Shown piece by piece: positions 1-33,219 of a DNA stretch of 64,000 nt. A program made the translations under genes and the position numbers. The stretch covers positions 22,602,515 through 22,666,514 of the forward strand of contig CM067444.1 of NCBI GenBank assembly GCA_034508935.3. Reading direction: 5' to 3'. The notes under the pieces were generated by a model. That model saw only the letters and a list, made by a program, of their open reading frames with translations. It was not told the DNA's origin and made no database searches. Each line of letters opens with the position of its first letter. Positions within the stretch are counted from its first letter, which is position 1. The DNA comes from Berghia stephanieae (taxonomy: Eukaryota > Mollusca > Gastropoda > Nudibranchia > Aeolidiidae).

Positions 1-1440
1 ATTACATCAATCATAAATACATCCATACTGACTGGCGAAGTTCCGTCGTGCTTTAAAAGTGCCCTCGTCAATCCACTTCTGAAGAAACCATCACTGGACC
101 ACAATATATTAAACAATTATCGTCCTGTATCAAATTTACCTTTTTTGTCAAAACTTTTGGAGAAGGTAGTTCTTACACAATTAACATCTCATCTTAAGAA
201 CAACAGTTTGGAACAACCCTTTCAGTCAGCCTTCAAACATCAACACAGTACTGAAACGGCGCTTCTTAAAATCTTTAATGACTTGTTATGTAATGCTGAT
301 GCTAACAATATCAATGTATTATGCCTTTTAGATCTTTCAGCTGCCTTTGACACCATTGACCATGACATTTTGTTAAGAAGACTAGAAAATACGTTCGGCA
401 TAAAAGGAATTGCCCTTAAATGGTTTACATCATATTTACAGGATCGATGGCAGACTGTCGTGGTGAATGGTGTTCAGTCAGAACAAGTTTTACTAAATTT
501 TGGAGTGCCACAAGGCTCTGTTCTTGGCCCTGTCCTTTTTACTGTATATATGCAGCCCCTTTCTAGTGTGATATCCAGATTCAATCTGAGTTATCATTTT
601 TATGCAGATGATACGCAAATATATGATTCAGCACCTCTTAGTAATTTACAGTTCTTAATACAACGAATTACGAGCTGTTTTAATGAGATTAAATCTTGGA
701 TGTACCACAATAAGTTAAAATTAAATGATAGTAAAACTGAGATTTTAATGTGTGGAAGGCCGAGTATCCTTAAACAGGCAAATAAATCACCTATTACTCT
801 CGGAAATAGCACAATAGAATTTTCAAATAAAGCAAAAAACCTTGGCGTCATCATTGATAAAGATCTTTCCATGACAAGCCATGTGAATAACACCATACAA
901 TCTATGTACATAGAAATGAAAAAAATAAGCAAAATTCGTAATTTAATACCGAAGCATATAACAGAACTTTTAATTAATTCCCTGGTTTTATCTAAATTGG
1001 ACTATTGTAACTCCCTTTGGGCGAATTTAGCTAAAGACAAAATTAGCAAACTTCAGGTTGCTCAAAATAACGCAGCCAGGCTCATTGTACGCAATAACAA
1101 AAAATACCCGTCAGCAACTCTTCTTCTCCGTGAGTTACATTGGCTTCCTGTTGAAAAAAGAGTTGCCTATAAGATTTGTACTGTTGTCTACAAATCCCTG
1201 AGCACGAACAGTCCCTCCTATATTAAAGACATTCTAAACATATATGTCCCCAATAGAAACTTGAGGTCAAGCAATGACCAATCAATCCTTGTCAAACCTA
1301 AGCCATTGCGTAAAATAGGTGAACAGTCTTTTCAATTTTCGGCCCCCCATTTTTGGAACTCTCTCCCATCACACGTGAGATGCTCGGATTCGTTGACAAC
1401 GTTCAAATCTCGCTTAAAGTTTTATCTTTTTACGTCATAA
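1..1440 (+). CDS. CR1/L2-type LINE reverse transcriptase, 5' part outside window
   Basis: The frame is open from base 1 to a stop at 1438-1440, so about 479 codons are visible and the start lies to the left. A proposed start at 145 is a TTG inside the conserved block and is not a real start. The reverse transcriptase blocks are in order: NYRPVSNLP, SAAFDTIDH, GVPQGSVLGP (near base 502) and the catalytic YADD (601-612). A C-terminal part with LHWLPVEKR and an FWNSLPSHVR-like motif follows; this is typical of CR1/L2 elements. The enzyme copies its own RNA at a nicked target site. No stop or frameshift interrupts the visible part, so this copy is young or was recently active. Clade placement is from memory of the motifs, not from a tree. 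Confidence 0.9.
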   Translation: MTSIINTSILTGEVPSCFKSALVNPLLKKPSLDHNILNNYRPVSNLPFLSKLLEKVVLTQLTSHLKNNSLEQPFQSAFKHQHSTETALLKIFNDLLCNADANNINVLCLLDLSAAFDTIDHDILLRRLENTFGIKGIALKWFTSYLQDRWQTVVVNGVQSEQVLLNFGVPQGSVLGPVLFTVYMQPLSSVISRFNLSYHFYADDTQIYDSAPLSNLQFLIQRITSCFNEIKSWMYHNKLKLNDSKTEILMCGRPSILKQANKSPITLGNSTIEFSNKAKNLGVIIDKDLSMTSHVNNTIQSMYIEMKKISKIRNLIPKHITELLINSLVLSKLDYCNSLWANLAKDKISKLQVAQNNAARLIVRNNKKYPSATLLLRELHWLPVEKRVAYKICTVVYKSLSTNSPSYIKDILNIYVPNRNLRSSNDQSILVKPKPLRKIGEQSFQFSAPHFWNSLPSHVRCSDSLTTFKSRLKFYLFTS

Positions 1441-1590
1441 TGTTGCAATATTATTTTCATATTTTGTTGTTGTTAAATTGAATTCGTATCACGTTTCCGT
1501 CACACTTGTCTCACTGTAATATGTTTTGTTTTATATCACTGTAAAGCGCTTAGAGCCTGTGACAACGGGGTAAACCGCTATATAAATGCC

Positions 1591-1673
<83 letters not shown>
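1441..1673 (+). repeat. 3' UTR and (ATT)n tail of the CR1/L2 LINE
   Basis: After the stop there is about 100 bp of AT-rich sequence. A conserved tail follows at 1541-1593 with GTAAAGCGCTTAGAG and CGCTATATAAATG, and then a long (ATT)n run to about 1673. CR1/L2 elements normally end in short tandem repeats rather than poly(A). The same GTAAAGCGC...CTATATAAA tail recurs in the SINEs at 12656-12957 and 15890-15965. Confidence 0.8.
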
Positions 1674-1674
<1 letters not shown>

Positions 1675-1936
1675 CAGTTGTTAGAGCACTCACTTCACAC
1701 ATAAAAGGCCTGAGTTCGGTCACGGCGGGTGAAGTCGATATTTTTATGACCTCCTGCCCCTACACCCTGTCGACCTCGACCCAATCATTGCTGGGTCTGT
1801 TAGATCTAGCGGAAAGTACTTTCCAAAGCGTAGCAAATATTTTCTATTGCCCATTTCACGCTATAGAAACCGGGATAAATTCCGGCTTCATGGGCCTCGT
1901 GGATCTACTGGGTACGAAGGTAGCAGGTAAATAAAT
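1675..1936 (+). repeat. tRNA-derived SINE, family A
   Basis: It starts with CAGTTGTTAGAGCACTCACT (box A-like) and GAGTTCGGTC (box B-like). A body shared with copies at 16402, 22004 and 33838 follows (GTCTGTTAG, TACTTT, GAAACCGGGATAAA). It abuts the (ATT)n tail of the preceding LINE. An open frame at 1746-1934 lies wholly inside the SINE and is not a gene. Confidence 0.75.
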
Positions 1937-2062
1937 GGATGGATAGATTGGTAGCACACATGTAGAAATTGTTCCTGGAATGACAATCATTGATATAGCA
2001 CATGAATGATGTCCATCTGGTTGTCACTTTATATATTTTGGTCGCATGGCCGTTGAGAGAAA

Positions 2063-2067
2063 GATAT

Positions 2068-2127
<60 letters not shown>

Positions 2128-2130
2128 AGT

Positions 2131-2195
<65 letters not shown>
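2063..2195. repeat. (TA)n followed by (GA)n microsatellite
   Basis: A dinucleotide TA run to about 2125 passes directly into a GA run to about 2195. It lies just beyond the 3' end of the neighbouring minus-strand LINE. Confidence 0.9.
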
Positions 2196-2198
<3 letters not shown>

Positions 2199-2230
2199 TT
2201 CCCTTCCAGGCTAATGGATGAGTACAGTCA

Positions 2231-2997
2231 ATTTCTCCCATATCTTATCTGTATCTGTATCTGTATGGTTGGTGCTGAAGAAACCAATGGTCTGGTTGTA
2301 TTTCAGCGGCGTCCTCATTGGGCGCAGCCCCATGTCAGTCGGGCCTTGAAATCGTATCAGTGTGGTGCCATGATGACCAGTTCATGCAGCCCATTCCCCT
2401 CCGAGATAGTACTAATGGAGAAAGAATTTATGTTGTTTTGCGTTCTTGTCTGTGGGATTTTGAAGCAGTTCGAATTGTTTGTGCTATAATCTCTCAATGT
2501 GGTTTTTGGTTATGTGGTTGGCAAAAGTGAGTGCTTGGATTTTTCTTTTGTTTGGTTGTGGCGTGAAAAAAGAGTCGGCCTTTATTGATTGTATTTGATC
2601 TGCTATAATCTTGAACATGAATGACAGACGAGTTTCTTTTCTTCTTTGTTGGAGGCTGGTGATGTTTCTTTCTTCTAACATTTTTGTCATGCATCCTGGG
2701 GTTCTGCTCTTATAGTTCCCAGTTATGAACCGGGCGCCTTGTCTCTGGACTCTCTCAAGTTTTTGAATATCCTCTTTCAGGTAGGGTCCCAAGCAACTGC
2801 TCCGTATTGATGCGTTGACTGATTGACTGATTAATTTGTTTAATGTTAGGCTAGATGAAGTGACCAATTGATAATGATGATAATATTTGGTGTTGAATTG
2901 CCAAGAATGTAACGAATTGAAAATGAAATGAAAATGTTAATGTTGTGTATGTCGCATGCGTGAAAGAAAGAGAGGAAGAGAGAGAGAGAGAGAGAGA

Positions 2998-3044
<47 letters not shown>

Positions 3045-5106
3045 GTAGGAGTGAGGTGTCTGTTCAATGTTATAGTTATCATATAACGTTATGACAAGTG
3101 TAACAAAATGACAAATTGCCATATTTATGGACAATAAAGATCTATTATTATTATTATTATTATTAATTGTGATCTCACAAGTGCGAGGTAGACGTTTTGT
3201 TTGCATGACGTTGGGGCATGGCTAAGATTTCGGCGGAGAATGCGAGGGTGGAGCTTGCCTTTTGGGTTATTTTGTTAATGTGTTTCCCCCATTTCAAGTC
3301 CTTTGAGAAGGTGATGCCAAGGTATGGGTTATCGTCGACTTGTTTCAGGACTGTGTTGTTTAACTTGTAGGTCTCATTGTACTTTTTAGCTGTGCTGAGG
3401 ATGTAGCATTTGCTTGCGTTAAATTTCATTCCCCAATCATTAGCCCACTGTTCGAGACTATTCAAGTCCTCTTGTAGCAATTTTTGATCGTTTGCAGATT
3501 TTATTGGTCGGTATATTAGACAGTCATCGGCGAATAACCTAATCTGAGATTTTACTCGTAGAGGTAGGTCATTGATGAAACAAAGAAATAGTATGGGTCC
3601 TAGCACCGTTCCCTGTGGTACTCCTGATATGACTGGACATTCATCCGATGATGTGCCGTCTATGACTACTTGCATGGTACGTTTTGTGAGGAAATTACAA
3701 AGCCATGTGTGTAGAGAGTCACGAATTCCGTAATTTTCTAGTTTCTGCAGGAGTTTTTGGTGGGGCACAGTATCAAATGCTTTGGAAAAGTCGAGGCTGC
3801 CGATGTCTGCCTGAGTGTTGGCATTCTGGAGTCTCAACAGGTCGTTTACAGTTATTAGAAGTTGGCTTTCACATAAGTATCCTTTGCGAAACCCGTGGTT
3901 CAGGTCAGTTAGGATGTCATTGTTCTCAAAATGGTTCATCATGTTCTTACAGATTATATGTTCTAATAGTTTGGATATGACAGACGTTAGTGAGATTGGA
4001 CGGTAGTTCTCTGCTTTATTTTTGTTGCCTTTTTTAATACAGGTGCGATGTTTGCCTTCAGCCAGTCATTAGGGAGCATCCCGGTGTCGACCGATTTTTG
4101 GAAAATTATGCATAATGAGGGGGACAAACTCTCAGCACACTCCTTTGGTACTGTGTTGGGGATGTTATCTGGACCTGAAGCCTTAGATGGGTCGACGTTT
4201 TTCAGCAACTTTTCAAACCTGAGATGTTTATGTTGATATTAGTTAGAGATTGGTCACACCTCTGTGATGTCGGTGGGGTGGTTATATCGTGTTGATCATG
4301 GGGGGGGGGGGGGGGGGGGGGTAAAGGCAGATTTAAATTGATCCAAAAGGATCGTTGCTTTATCCTTCCCCTCAATGTACAGGGTTTCATTTTCTTTCAA
4401 TAGGGCTACACCAATGGAATCGTTTTTCTTGCTTTTTATGTAGTTCCAAAATGGCTTGGTATTGTTTGTTTCAACTCCTTTTTCTATTATATTGTTAATG
4501 TGCGTCCATTCTGCTTGCCTTATTTCACGCCTACTTTGACACTGTAACGATTTGTATGTGTCCCAGTTTCCGCTCAGTTTAGCCCGCTTGAATGCTTTGC
4601 GTCTTAGTAGTGCTCGTATTTTCCTGTTCATCCACGGCGGCGTTCTTGTATTTTTACGTACTTTTGGGGGAATTGACTCCTTGATTGCACTGAGTAGGCA
4701 GGAGTGAAAATGGCTCCACATTTCATTTACATCCATACCACTTTTGTGCTGTTCTGTGATCTCTGATGACACTCCCTCGATTCGTTTTCGTAGTGCGGCC
4801 CAGTTGGCCTTTTTGAAAAGGTATGTATGGTGTTTTGGGGGGTTGGTTCATATAATTGGGGTTTTGTGTAGTTTCAATAACAACGCAGGCATGATCTGAT
4901 ATTCCTGGTTGTGATGTTGTTAAATGGATCAGTGATCGATTGGATACGAAAACAAGATCTAAAATATTGTCACCGCATGTGCATTCTTCGTGAATTTGTG
5001 TGAGGTGCGCTCCTGTTGTAATGTCGATGAGGCTTTGTTGTATTGCCCGTTGTGGACAGGCAGATAACGTTTTTGAACCGACCCAGCGAAATATATAAGA
5101 TATCAA
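2231..5106 (-). mobile_element. Jockey/CR1-group LINE, 5'-truncated, frameshifted and interrupted
   Basis: Read on the minus strand, the parts come in the order expected for one element. First is the C-terminal endonuclease at 5106-4723, with NILDLVF and the SDH motif in GISDHACVV. A linker follows at 4772-4296, then RT fingers at 4208-3987 (KASGPDNIP). The palm at 3942-3175 has DFSKAFDTV, SGVPQGTVLGP and the catalytic FADD. The thumb and C-terminus are at 2867-2484 (LERVQRQGARF). Frame changes separate these blocks; one coincides with a G run at 4300-4321. The 3' end carries a short (ACAGAT)n tail near 2240-2265. A 294-bp insertion splits it at 2871-3164. It is dead, but divergence is modest. 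Confidence 0.85.
2871..3164 (+). mobile_element. Short retroposon inserted in the minus-strand LINE
   Basis: It is flanked on both sides by AATTG (2866-2870 and 3165-3169), a likely 5-bp target duplication. It contains a (GA)n stretch (about 2967-3040) and ends in AATAAAGATCTATT plus an (ATT)n tail, as expected of a retroposed element. Removing it makes the flanking LINE reading frame continuous (VYLALVRSQLVTS). No coding sequence or family was recognised. Confidence 0.6.
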
Positions 5107-5239
5107 AATGCAAAAAATATCTCACCGTGCCCAAATAGAAAGCTCAGTGGATTTCTCTTACGAGTTGAAAAATGTATTGTCTATTAAAACAATAGAAACT
5201 GAGTTCGAATTTTATTCAACACTTAAATCATAAATCTGG

Positions 5240-7076
5240 AGTTGATTGACTTATCACCACGTTCAATGCTTGTGGCAGCAGCTTCTTATGGTGCTCACAC
5301 TATTATGTTATGACGATCGACCCAATCAGCAAATTCTTCACCGCACTCGTGAACCGTCGCAAACCCGCCCGGAAGCTTCGTCACAACACGCCGTTCAACT
5401 AGCTGCTCTGCGGTTTCGAGTTCTATCCCACCTCGGGTACATGTTGGACAGATGTAAAGTCCACACTGATAAAGCGATTTTGTCGTGATGCAGGTTCTCG
5501 ACCGAAGCCGATTCGCTACCACCCAGTGTCTCCTCTTACTGGTGGAGAATCCTGGCAATTTCTCACCTAGTTTCGAGGAGTGTATGTCCCCGCCCCGAGA
5601 TATTCGTCCAAACCGACTTCTGTCTCGTATATGTATCTCTGTTCGTAGTCAGGGAAGCTGCATACAAGGGTTGCTGGGACTTATTTCGGCTCGAAACGGA
5701 GGCGCCGTCCATAATGCGTTTCAGAGGGGTCTCCCCATTCCCTCTCTCTTTGATCTTATTAAGCCAGTTTACCGTAATCGTCTCCCTCCGGACATCGGGG
5801 GAGGGGAGGGGGCTGGATTGCTACCATTATCGGGCCCCATTCTCTAGGCGTTATTGCCAGCGTTCCTGACACTATGTGCATTAACTTGCGAAGTTTAACA
5901 TCTACCTTCTCAACGTTCCTGCTTCTACCCCACACAGGAGCGCAATACTCCGCGGTGGAATAGCATAGTGCCAAGAGGACGTCCTCGGGAGCGCTTGGTT
6001 AGCGCCGCAAGTTGATCCCGCCAGCTTCCTCAGAAGACTGTTGCGTTTCTCTACTTTCCGGGCAACTTCTTCGAGATGCATCCGATAGGTAAGGCTGCGG
6101 TCCAGCGTAACCCCTAAATATTTTGGATGCGGCTCATATGGGACTAGCTGGTCCCGGTGGAATGCAGTGGCCACGGTTTTCGGATGTTCATCTTCAGGTA
6201 CCACTCGTCGAAGTAGGATTTGAGTCTGGTGACGTCCTCGCCGAGTACGCTCTCAAGACGGGTCCACACTTTACCTTGAGTAATGAGTGCCCAGTCGTCC
6301 GCGTATCCCAGCCTCAGGGAGGAAATGTTCGGCGTGTCACTAATGTAAACGTTAAACAACCTTGGCTAGAACCGAACCCTGAGGGACCCCATTCTTCAGT
6401 TTCATAACTTTACTCGTAGCGTCTCCCAGCGCGACGTGGAATTGTCTTTCCCCTTAGATTGAAGAGAACAACTTCAATGTCTTTTTGCACCTTATGATCT
6501 TTGCAAGTTTGAGCATTAATTCTTCGCACCAGACCGTATCTTACGCCACCGATAGGTCTATAAATACAGCATTTTTGCTGGTTTCTCTCGAACCCTGCTT
6601 CAATATGCTCTGTAAGGACAATGACCTGTTCCGTGGTGTACCTCCCTTCCCTGAAGCCCGCCTACTCGGGTGGCAGGGCAGCGTCTAGGACCGTCCCCCA
6701 TCGGTTTAATAGAACTCGCTCCAACAATTTGTAAAGACAGCTCAGTATAGATAATATGGGTCTGTCGACCTCCTTCGCCGGTTTCCTGGGCTTCATTATG
6801 GCAACTTTCTTTGCGTACTTCCACACTTGTGGTAGCTTTCCTTTTGTAAGGACGTCATACATTGCCTCTGTCAGCCAGGCCCGTGCCCTGGGGCCCAGAT
6901 GCGTCACTATATCGGGGTATACGCCGTCTATCCCTGCTGCTTTGCCGTTCTTTACATCGCTAATGGCTGCACCCACCTCTCGGGGACTGAACGGTGATGT
7001 CCAGTCCGACTCCGTAGGTAGCGAGTCTAAAATCGTAGGTACGCCTTGCGGACACCAGGCTCAAAAGCATGATTAG
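5240..7076 (-). mobile_element. Second minus-strand LINE, frameshifted reverse transcriptase remnant
   Basis: Minus-strand fragments fall in order. RT fingers are at 6976-6662 (GKAAGIDGVYPDIV). The catalytic block is at 6359-6144 with YADDWALIT. YLGVTLDRSLTYRMHLEE lies in 6204-5902, and EYCAPVWGRS in 5974-5759. A C-terminal block at 5558-5295 has HWVVANRLRS and LPGGFATVH. The YLGVTLDR...AEYCAPVW pattern marks a jockey-like non-LTR element distinct from both neighbours; I cannot place the clade. At least four frame changes make it a pseudogene. The 5' end near 7076 is a truncation with no clear duplication. Confidence 0.8.
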
Positions 7077-7959
7077 CGACCCGTTTGCCAAGCAAAATGG
7101 CATTGGAAGAGTCTGATATTAATTTTTTTTTTTTTTAAAACGATTGATAAGGGAAACAACTCAAACTAATATCATGAATTTTGTAGTCGTGGCTATAGTG
7201 TTTAGATTATTTCCCTTGATCTTCAAAACTAGTTGCATTGGATTCACAGACGTGTGATTGGATGAGATGTATTGAAATCAAACACTAATTATTATTAATT
7301 ATTAACGAGCCAGATTAAACATACCAACACACACAACTTTGTGTAACCTTTAACTGTTATATTCCGGTGACATTATTAAGTAAGAACCAAAGTTGATTCT
7401 GGTTAGAACTAATCATGAAACAGGTTGCCTAAAATAATAACAGAACTGAGTAGTGACGTCAACTTCGTTCCTTCTACTTCTATACCGTGTGACTCAGATT
7501 TGATACGTGACACGGGTTTTTGAGGACACTGAATTCGTCGCAAAATCCAGGGGTGAGGGGATTTTTTTTTGTTTTTTCGAATAAAGAGGAAATACATAGA
7601 GTGTTTTACATAGTTTTTGATATCCATTTATTTTATGATAAGTACAAAAAACAATCACCGCCATTTTGGCGATTAGTTCTCACTAAATGATATTAATAAG
7701 ACTGTAAACGTTCAAGGGTACACATAGTTTGTATGTTGATATGTTATATCCGACTGGCGCATAGCCAACGCATTGCATCAATAAATTAACGAAGGCAACG
7801 GTCTGTCTCGGCTCAAAACGAAGTGAACAAATAAGAAGTCGCAATAAGCAAATGAATTGTTATTCAAACGGATAATGGGGGTGAATAAGAGTTTTTGAAA
7901 TATTAAAAAAAGGGGGGAGGGTGAGATGAAATAGATTTAGAAGAAGAAGAAAAATAAAG

Positions 7960-8015
<56 letters not shown>

Positions 8016-8508
8016 CGTCCTACACGGAAGGGGGGGGGGGGGGGGGGGCGAGAACGTCTCCTCGAGAGGACTTGTTACACAGAGTGTGTATCCAGTATCC
8101 AATCGTAACCTTCGTTAACTCATGCAAATGAACACAAGGCGATGATCACATAAAGAAACTGAATAGTGAATTATATTGAATAGTATTAATGGAATCATTC
8201 GTTTCCTTGATGGAGCACTACACTGACAATAACCCACTTTCACTTTCTTTATTGGTGATCGTGCATGCGTGATTTTTATTTTTTTTTTTTTTTGTATTTG
8301 TTTCTATTTATTTGATAATATCTTTAATCTCTCAAACACCCTTTAATCTTTCACAGATCCATTCTGTTTCACCAATAATTCATTCATTATTTCATTTGTC
8401 ATTTGGCACAGGGGCACGTCGGGTCACACTCGTTGCGGTCAAGTCCTTCACCTTGTCAAATAAAATACTCGCAGTGATCTCCCCTTATGAGGTTACACAC
8501 AATCCAAA
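7077..8508. other. Intergenic stretch before APPBP2
   Basis: No gene was recognised. It holds a (CA)n run at 7966-8013, a G run at 8029-8048 and T runs at 7565 and 8276. The last 100-200 bases before the ATG at 8509 should contain the APPBP2 promoter or 5' UTR, but I see no clear TATA box; the GC content rises around 8410-8470. Confidence 0.5.
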
Positions 8509-29463
<20,955 letters not shown>

Positions 29464-29634
29464 CAGTCAGAGTTTATCTTATTTGTATAATAATGTTCCA
29501 TGCATTCATTGTGGTCATGATTTTATTTTTTAATTCCGGATGATTGAGTGGTTTTCATTTTTAACGGAAAAAAAAAAAGATTAATCCAGATTTCATAAAG
29601 GGAAAAACATTGTTAGCCATAGTGGTTATATATA
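29464..29634. other. Sequence after the APPBP2 stop
   Basis: Probable 3' UTR. It has no AATAAA. It ends at the left terminus of a DNA transposon at 29635. Confidence 0.4.
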
Positions 29635-30772
29635 GAGTCGTCCCTTCCCTTACTGACCATTTCCCAGACCGACCAAATAGAGAGTTTTTGTTTTGTTACA
29701 TCTTTAATTGAATGACTTTTGTTGTTATAACCCGATTACATCATTTACAAAGACTGCTTCCGTCACTACAACCTGTCAAAATAGCAAGTTGTTGCGAAAA
29801 CTCACTCAAATTGACATTTTTTGATCAGGTAAGATGAAAATGTTTCTTGTCTTATGGCAAATAAGCCAAATGTAACTATTCTAACTGTAGAAATACATTG
29901 AGTTGCTTAAACTGCCTCCTGAGATCTATATTTAGGCATTACTATTGTCAAATCGGTGTTGAATCTCCACTGTGCCCTGATAACAGGTTGGTCGGTGAGG
30001 GAAGGGCATTTTCGCATGTCCCATCCCCTACCGACCAAACACTTTAAATGGGTTTTAAAAACCCTACCAAACACCTTAAAACGTTTTATGTTGTTTGTTT
30101 TTTTTTATTTTCCTAAACCTAGATGTGTAAATTGTTGCTAAATAGTTTGTCGTTTAACAGTGGCTGCTATTAAGAAGGCAGAAAAAGAGGCTACAAAGAA
30201 GACTGAGTAGGAAAGGAAACGTCAGGAGAGGGGAAAAAATGAAGCAGAGAGATTGGCACTGAAAGAGAAAGGGAGAGGAAGGGGAAAAAAGAAAAGAGAG
30301 AGACAGAAATCATCCTCGGCGAAACTAGTCAGAGACGCATACAGATGTAGATTGCTTCAGCAAAAGAGAATACAATGGCCGAATTAGTTGCGGCCAGTGC
30401 AAGCGCTGGTTACGTTTTTAAAAAAACACAAAACAATGTTCGGGCAGCCAGCGTGATATCATTGAAGCCCTTGACAAGGAAGGGCTCGATGATATTTGTT
30501 TCAATTTAATGTTTTATGTAAAATCTGCATGTCACGTCTTGTCCTCATCATTGTTACTATATTAACCCTCTAGTGCCCAGACATAGAACCCGGTGGTTTA
30601 AAAATTCAAAACTTTGAACAAAGGCACATTATGGGATGCAATAACAGTAACTTTAATCAATTAAGAAAAAAAAATATATGAAGATGCTGAAATAAAATTG
30701 GACAAATCTGTCCTATCAGGATTGTGGGGAGGTCAAATTTGTCCCTCTGGGCAGTTAAGGCACTCTAACTTG

Positions 30773-32643
30773 TCATTTGTTATGATAAAGGTGAAAACAA
30801 TTCCTGTCTTTATTGAAGCACAGATGAACCCTGCATTTTTTACACAACACATGTGACTTTTGACTACATCCTTTAAGTTTGCATAATTTTCTGTCTTCAT
30901 ATAATGGCCAATGATCGACCTTGTCATATCTAATGTCAGCGATTGGATTTGTTTCAAATTGCCTTTTGTTAGGATTTGAAGGAGCACATTGTATACGAAT
31001 AGCAGGTCTTCCGGGGTTTTTTTGAACATGAACAAGCGCATCAGCTACATCCTCTATGAAATGACTGAGTTTCATAGGTTTAGTATTCAACACTGTGCAA
31101 TGGCGTCTGTAGCACAACCAACTCGTGACGACTGCCATATTCAATGTATGGTAGAATATGTATATATACCATCGCCTTGTCTTTATCTTTGCCTTATACA
31201 ACGAAGTTAGAGAGTCCAGTAAATCTACCCCTCCCATGTACTTGTTGTAGGTAGATATGGCAGCTGGACATGGAACACCAACAATCTCCTTCTGTTTCTT
31301 GTCATAACGTTGTACCTCACCGACAGGTTCCACTCCAATGTAGGATGAAATCACATCAACCTTTCTATTATCAAACCATCGGACTGCTACTACATTCGAA
31401 TCGCACTCAAACAGACAATCCATGTCACCCCTTGGTCCTTTTTTCATTGTTTTTTCTGGCTTGAGTTCACACCCTTTCAGTCTGTTTTGCCGTACCGTTC
31501 CAACATACCAAATGTTTCTCTCTTTCAACAATTTCACCAATTCAAGACTTGAGAATAAATTATCCGCAAAAAGTTTGAAATTTTTCCCGTCCGGTAAATG
31601 TTTTGCCATATCTAACACCACTTCTCCCGATAATCCAACTTTTGATACAGAATCGTTTTGGTTTCTACACTTTGCCCCTTGGTAAATATCAAAGTCATGC
31701 AGTATACCTTCACTTCCTGCTCTGGCCCATAACTTTATCCCCCATTTGTGTGGTTTATTTCTTATGTACTGTTTGACAACACTTTTGCTTTGAAGGCAAC
31801 CATGATTTCATCTACCGATTGGTGTTCAGCCGGTATTATTTTTTTCAAATTCTCCCTCAAGTCACTGATCCACGGACGAATCTTCCACAGTTTATCATTA
31901 TTATCCAGTTTTTCATTTTCAATGAAATGCACGTGTCTACATAAAGACTCGTATCTATTTCTCACCATCACATCGGCAACAGGACCATATCGTGAACGTG
32001 TAGCCCAGTATGCGCGTACACTGTATGCTTTCATTAGCCCCATACGAAAGTACATTCCAATGAATTGCTCCATTTCTTTTTCTGTTGTTTTGAGTTCAAC
32101 ACCGTTCCGTGACAATGCGTACATATTACTTTGTATTGTCATATTCTGTATCATTTTGTCAGAAATCAATTCCTTAAAAAATGTGTAAGGACTCTTCAGT
32201 TCTGTTGGTGTGATTTCAACTTCACCAGTAAAAATTGTATCAAGTGGAGGAGAATATGGCATTCGTATCCACATTGGTGAGTCGAGCATTGCTGTAAGTA
32301 TTGCCTCATCATCATATTGCGCTGCACGGATTTGTTCCTGAAGTCTAGCCAGTGGTAAGTCATCATCCTCATCATCATCAAAAATGAAATTGTGATCGAA
32401 CTGAAAGGAATCGGTTGGATTTCGCTTGTTGATTGGAGGAGAGTTGTCATTTCCCTTTTTTGAGCGAACTTTCTTCATTGATTTGTGTTTTTTGCTAGTT
32501 GATGGTAAATCCATATCAAAATATTCTGAATTGCTACTTGATGAGTCATCAGATGGAACATATTCGTCTCCCGAATCGAAGAAATCACTTTCATTTGGGT
32601 CGGCTTTATCCAACAAATTGTCAATTTCATCATCACTTTCCAT
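30773..32643 (-). pseudogene. piggyBac transposase with one frameshift
   Basis: The N-terminal part runs 32643-31762, from an acidic MESDDEID start. The C-terminal part is open from about 31785 to 30773. Together they give about 620 residues, the usual length. Catalytic aspartates are visible in SVDEIMVAF, LFADNLFSS and KYMGGVDLLD. The end holds the cysteine-rich domain (CKLKGCSQKSHVLCKKCRVH). The frame is lost at about 31788, where one base appears missing in the codons for VAFKG-K. Everything else is open. The enzyme cuts and pastes the element at TTAA sites. Confidence 0.92.
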
Positions 32644-32804
32644 GGCTGTTGAAGCAAGAAAAGAAATAATCTATTAAGCACAATTATATAAACTATGAAT
32701 TCATTTAAATAATGGTAAATATACACCACATATACATTTTCTTTCTTAGTAAATCCAATCACATAATGCTTACATTCATTGTCATTTTTAAACTATGTCA
32801 CCCC

Positions 32805-33219
32805 AAATGCCCAGTTGGACAAATTTGTCCAGCTCATGTTCCCAGTTGGACAAATTTGTCATAGTAAAATTTTGACGCTCACAAAATTAATTTAACTTAA
32901 AATTATCATTTAATACTCATTACATATGTTAAGAGTGGCTCTTTATTTCTTATTTAAACCATGCAACATATGAAAATAACTTACCCGAGCTGAGATGTAG
33001 GTTGATATTTTCAAGATGTATTCTCTGTTTCAAAGTTTCTTGGATGGACCACATTCAACCGGAAGTGGAAGTACAATGTTATTGTTAAAATGTTTGCCCT
33101 CTGGGTTGAAGAGTGAGGTTGGTCAATGGAGATAACTCTTAAAATAAGTATTGTGTTAGTTTTGTAAATTTTGCCTCCCCTTTGGACCCAAATAGACCAT
33201 AGGACAAATTTGTCCTAGT
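32805..33219. promoter_or_regulatory. piggyBac subterminal palindromic repeats
   Basis: GGACAAATTTGTC occurs near 32817, 32848 and 33202. On the other end, GGACAAATCTGTCC (about 30701) and TCAAATTTGTCC (about 30732) mirror it. Their position next to the TIRs suggests transposase binding sites. Confidence 0.6.

Noticed and set aside
600-932. 110-codon minus-strand frame
   Set aside because: It lies opposite the intact LINE reverse transcriptase and has no recognisable domain.
2484-2867. Separate small gene on the minus strand
   Set aside because: It is the C-terminal part of the 2.2-5.1 kb LINE, cut off by an insertion.
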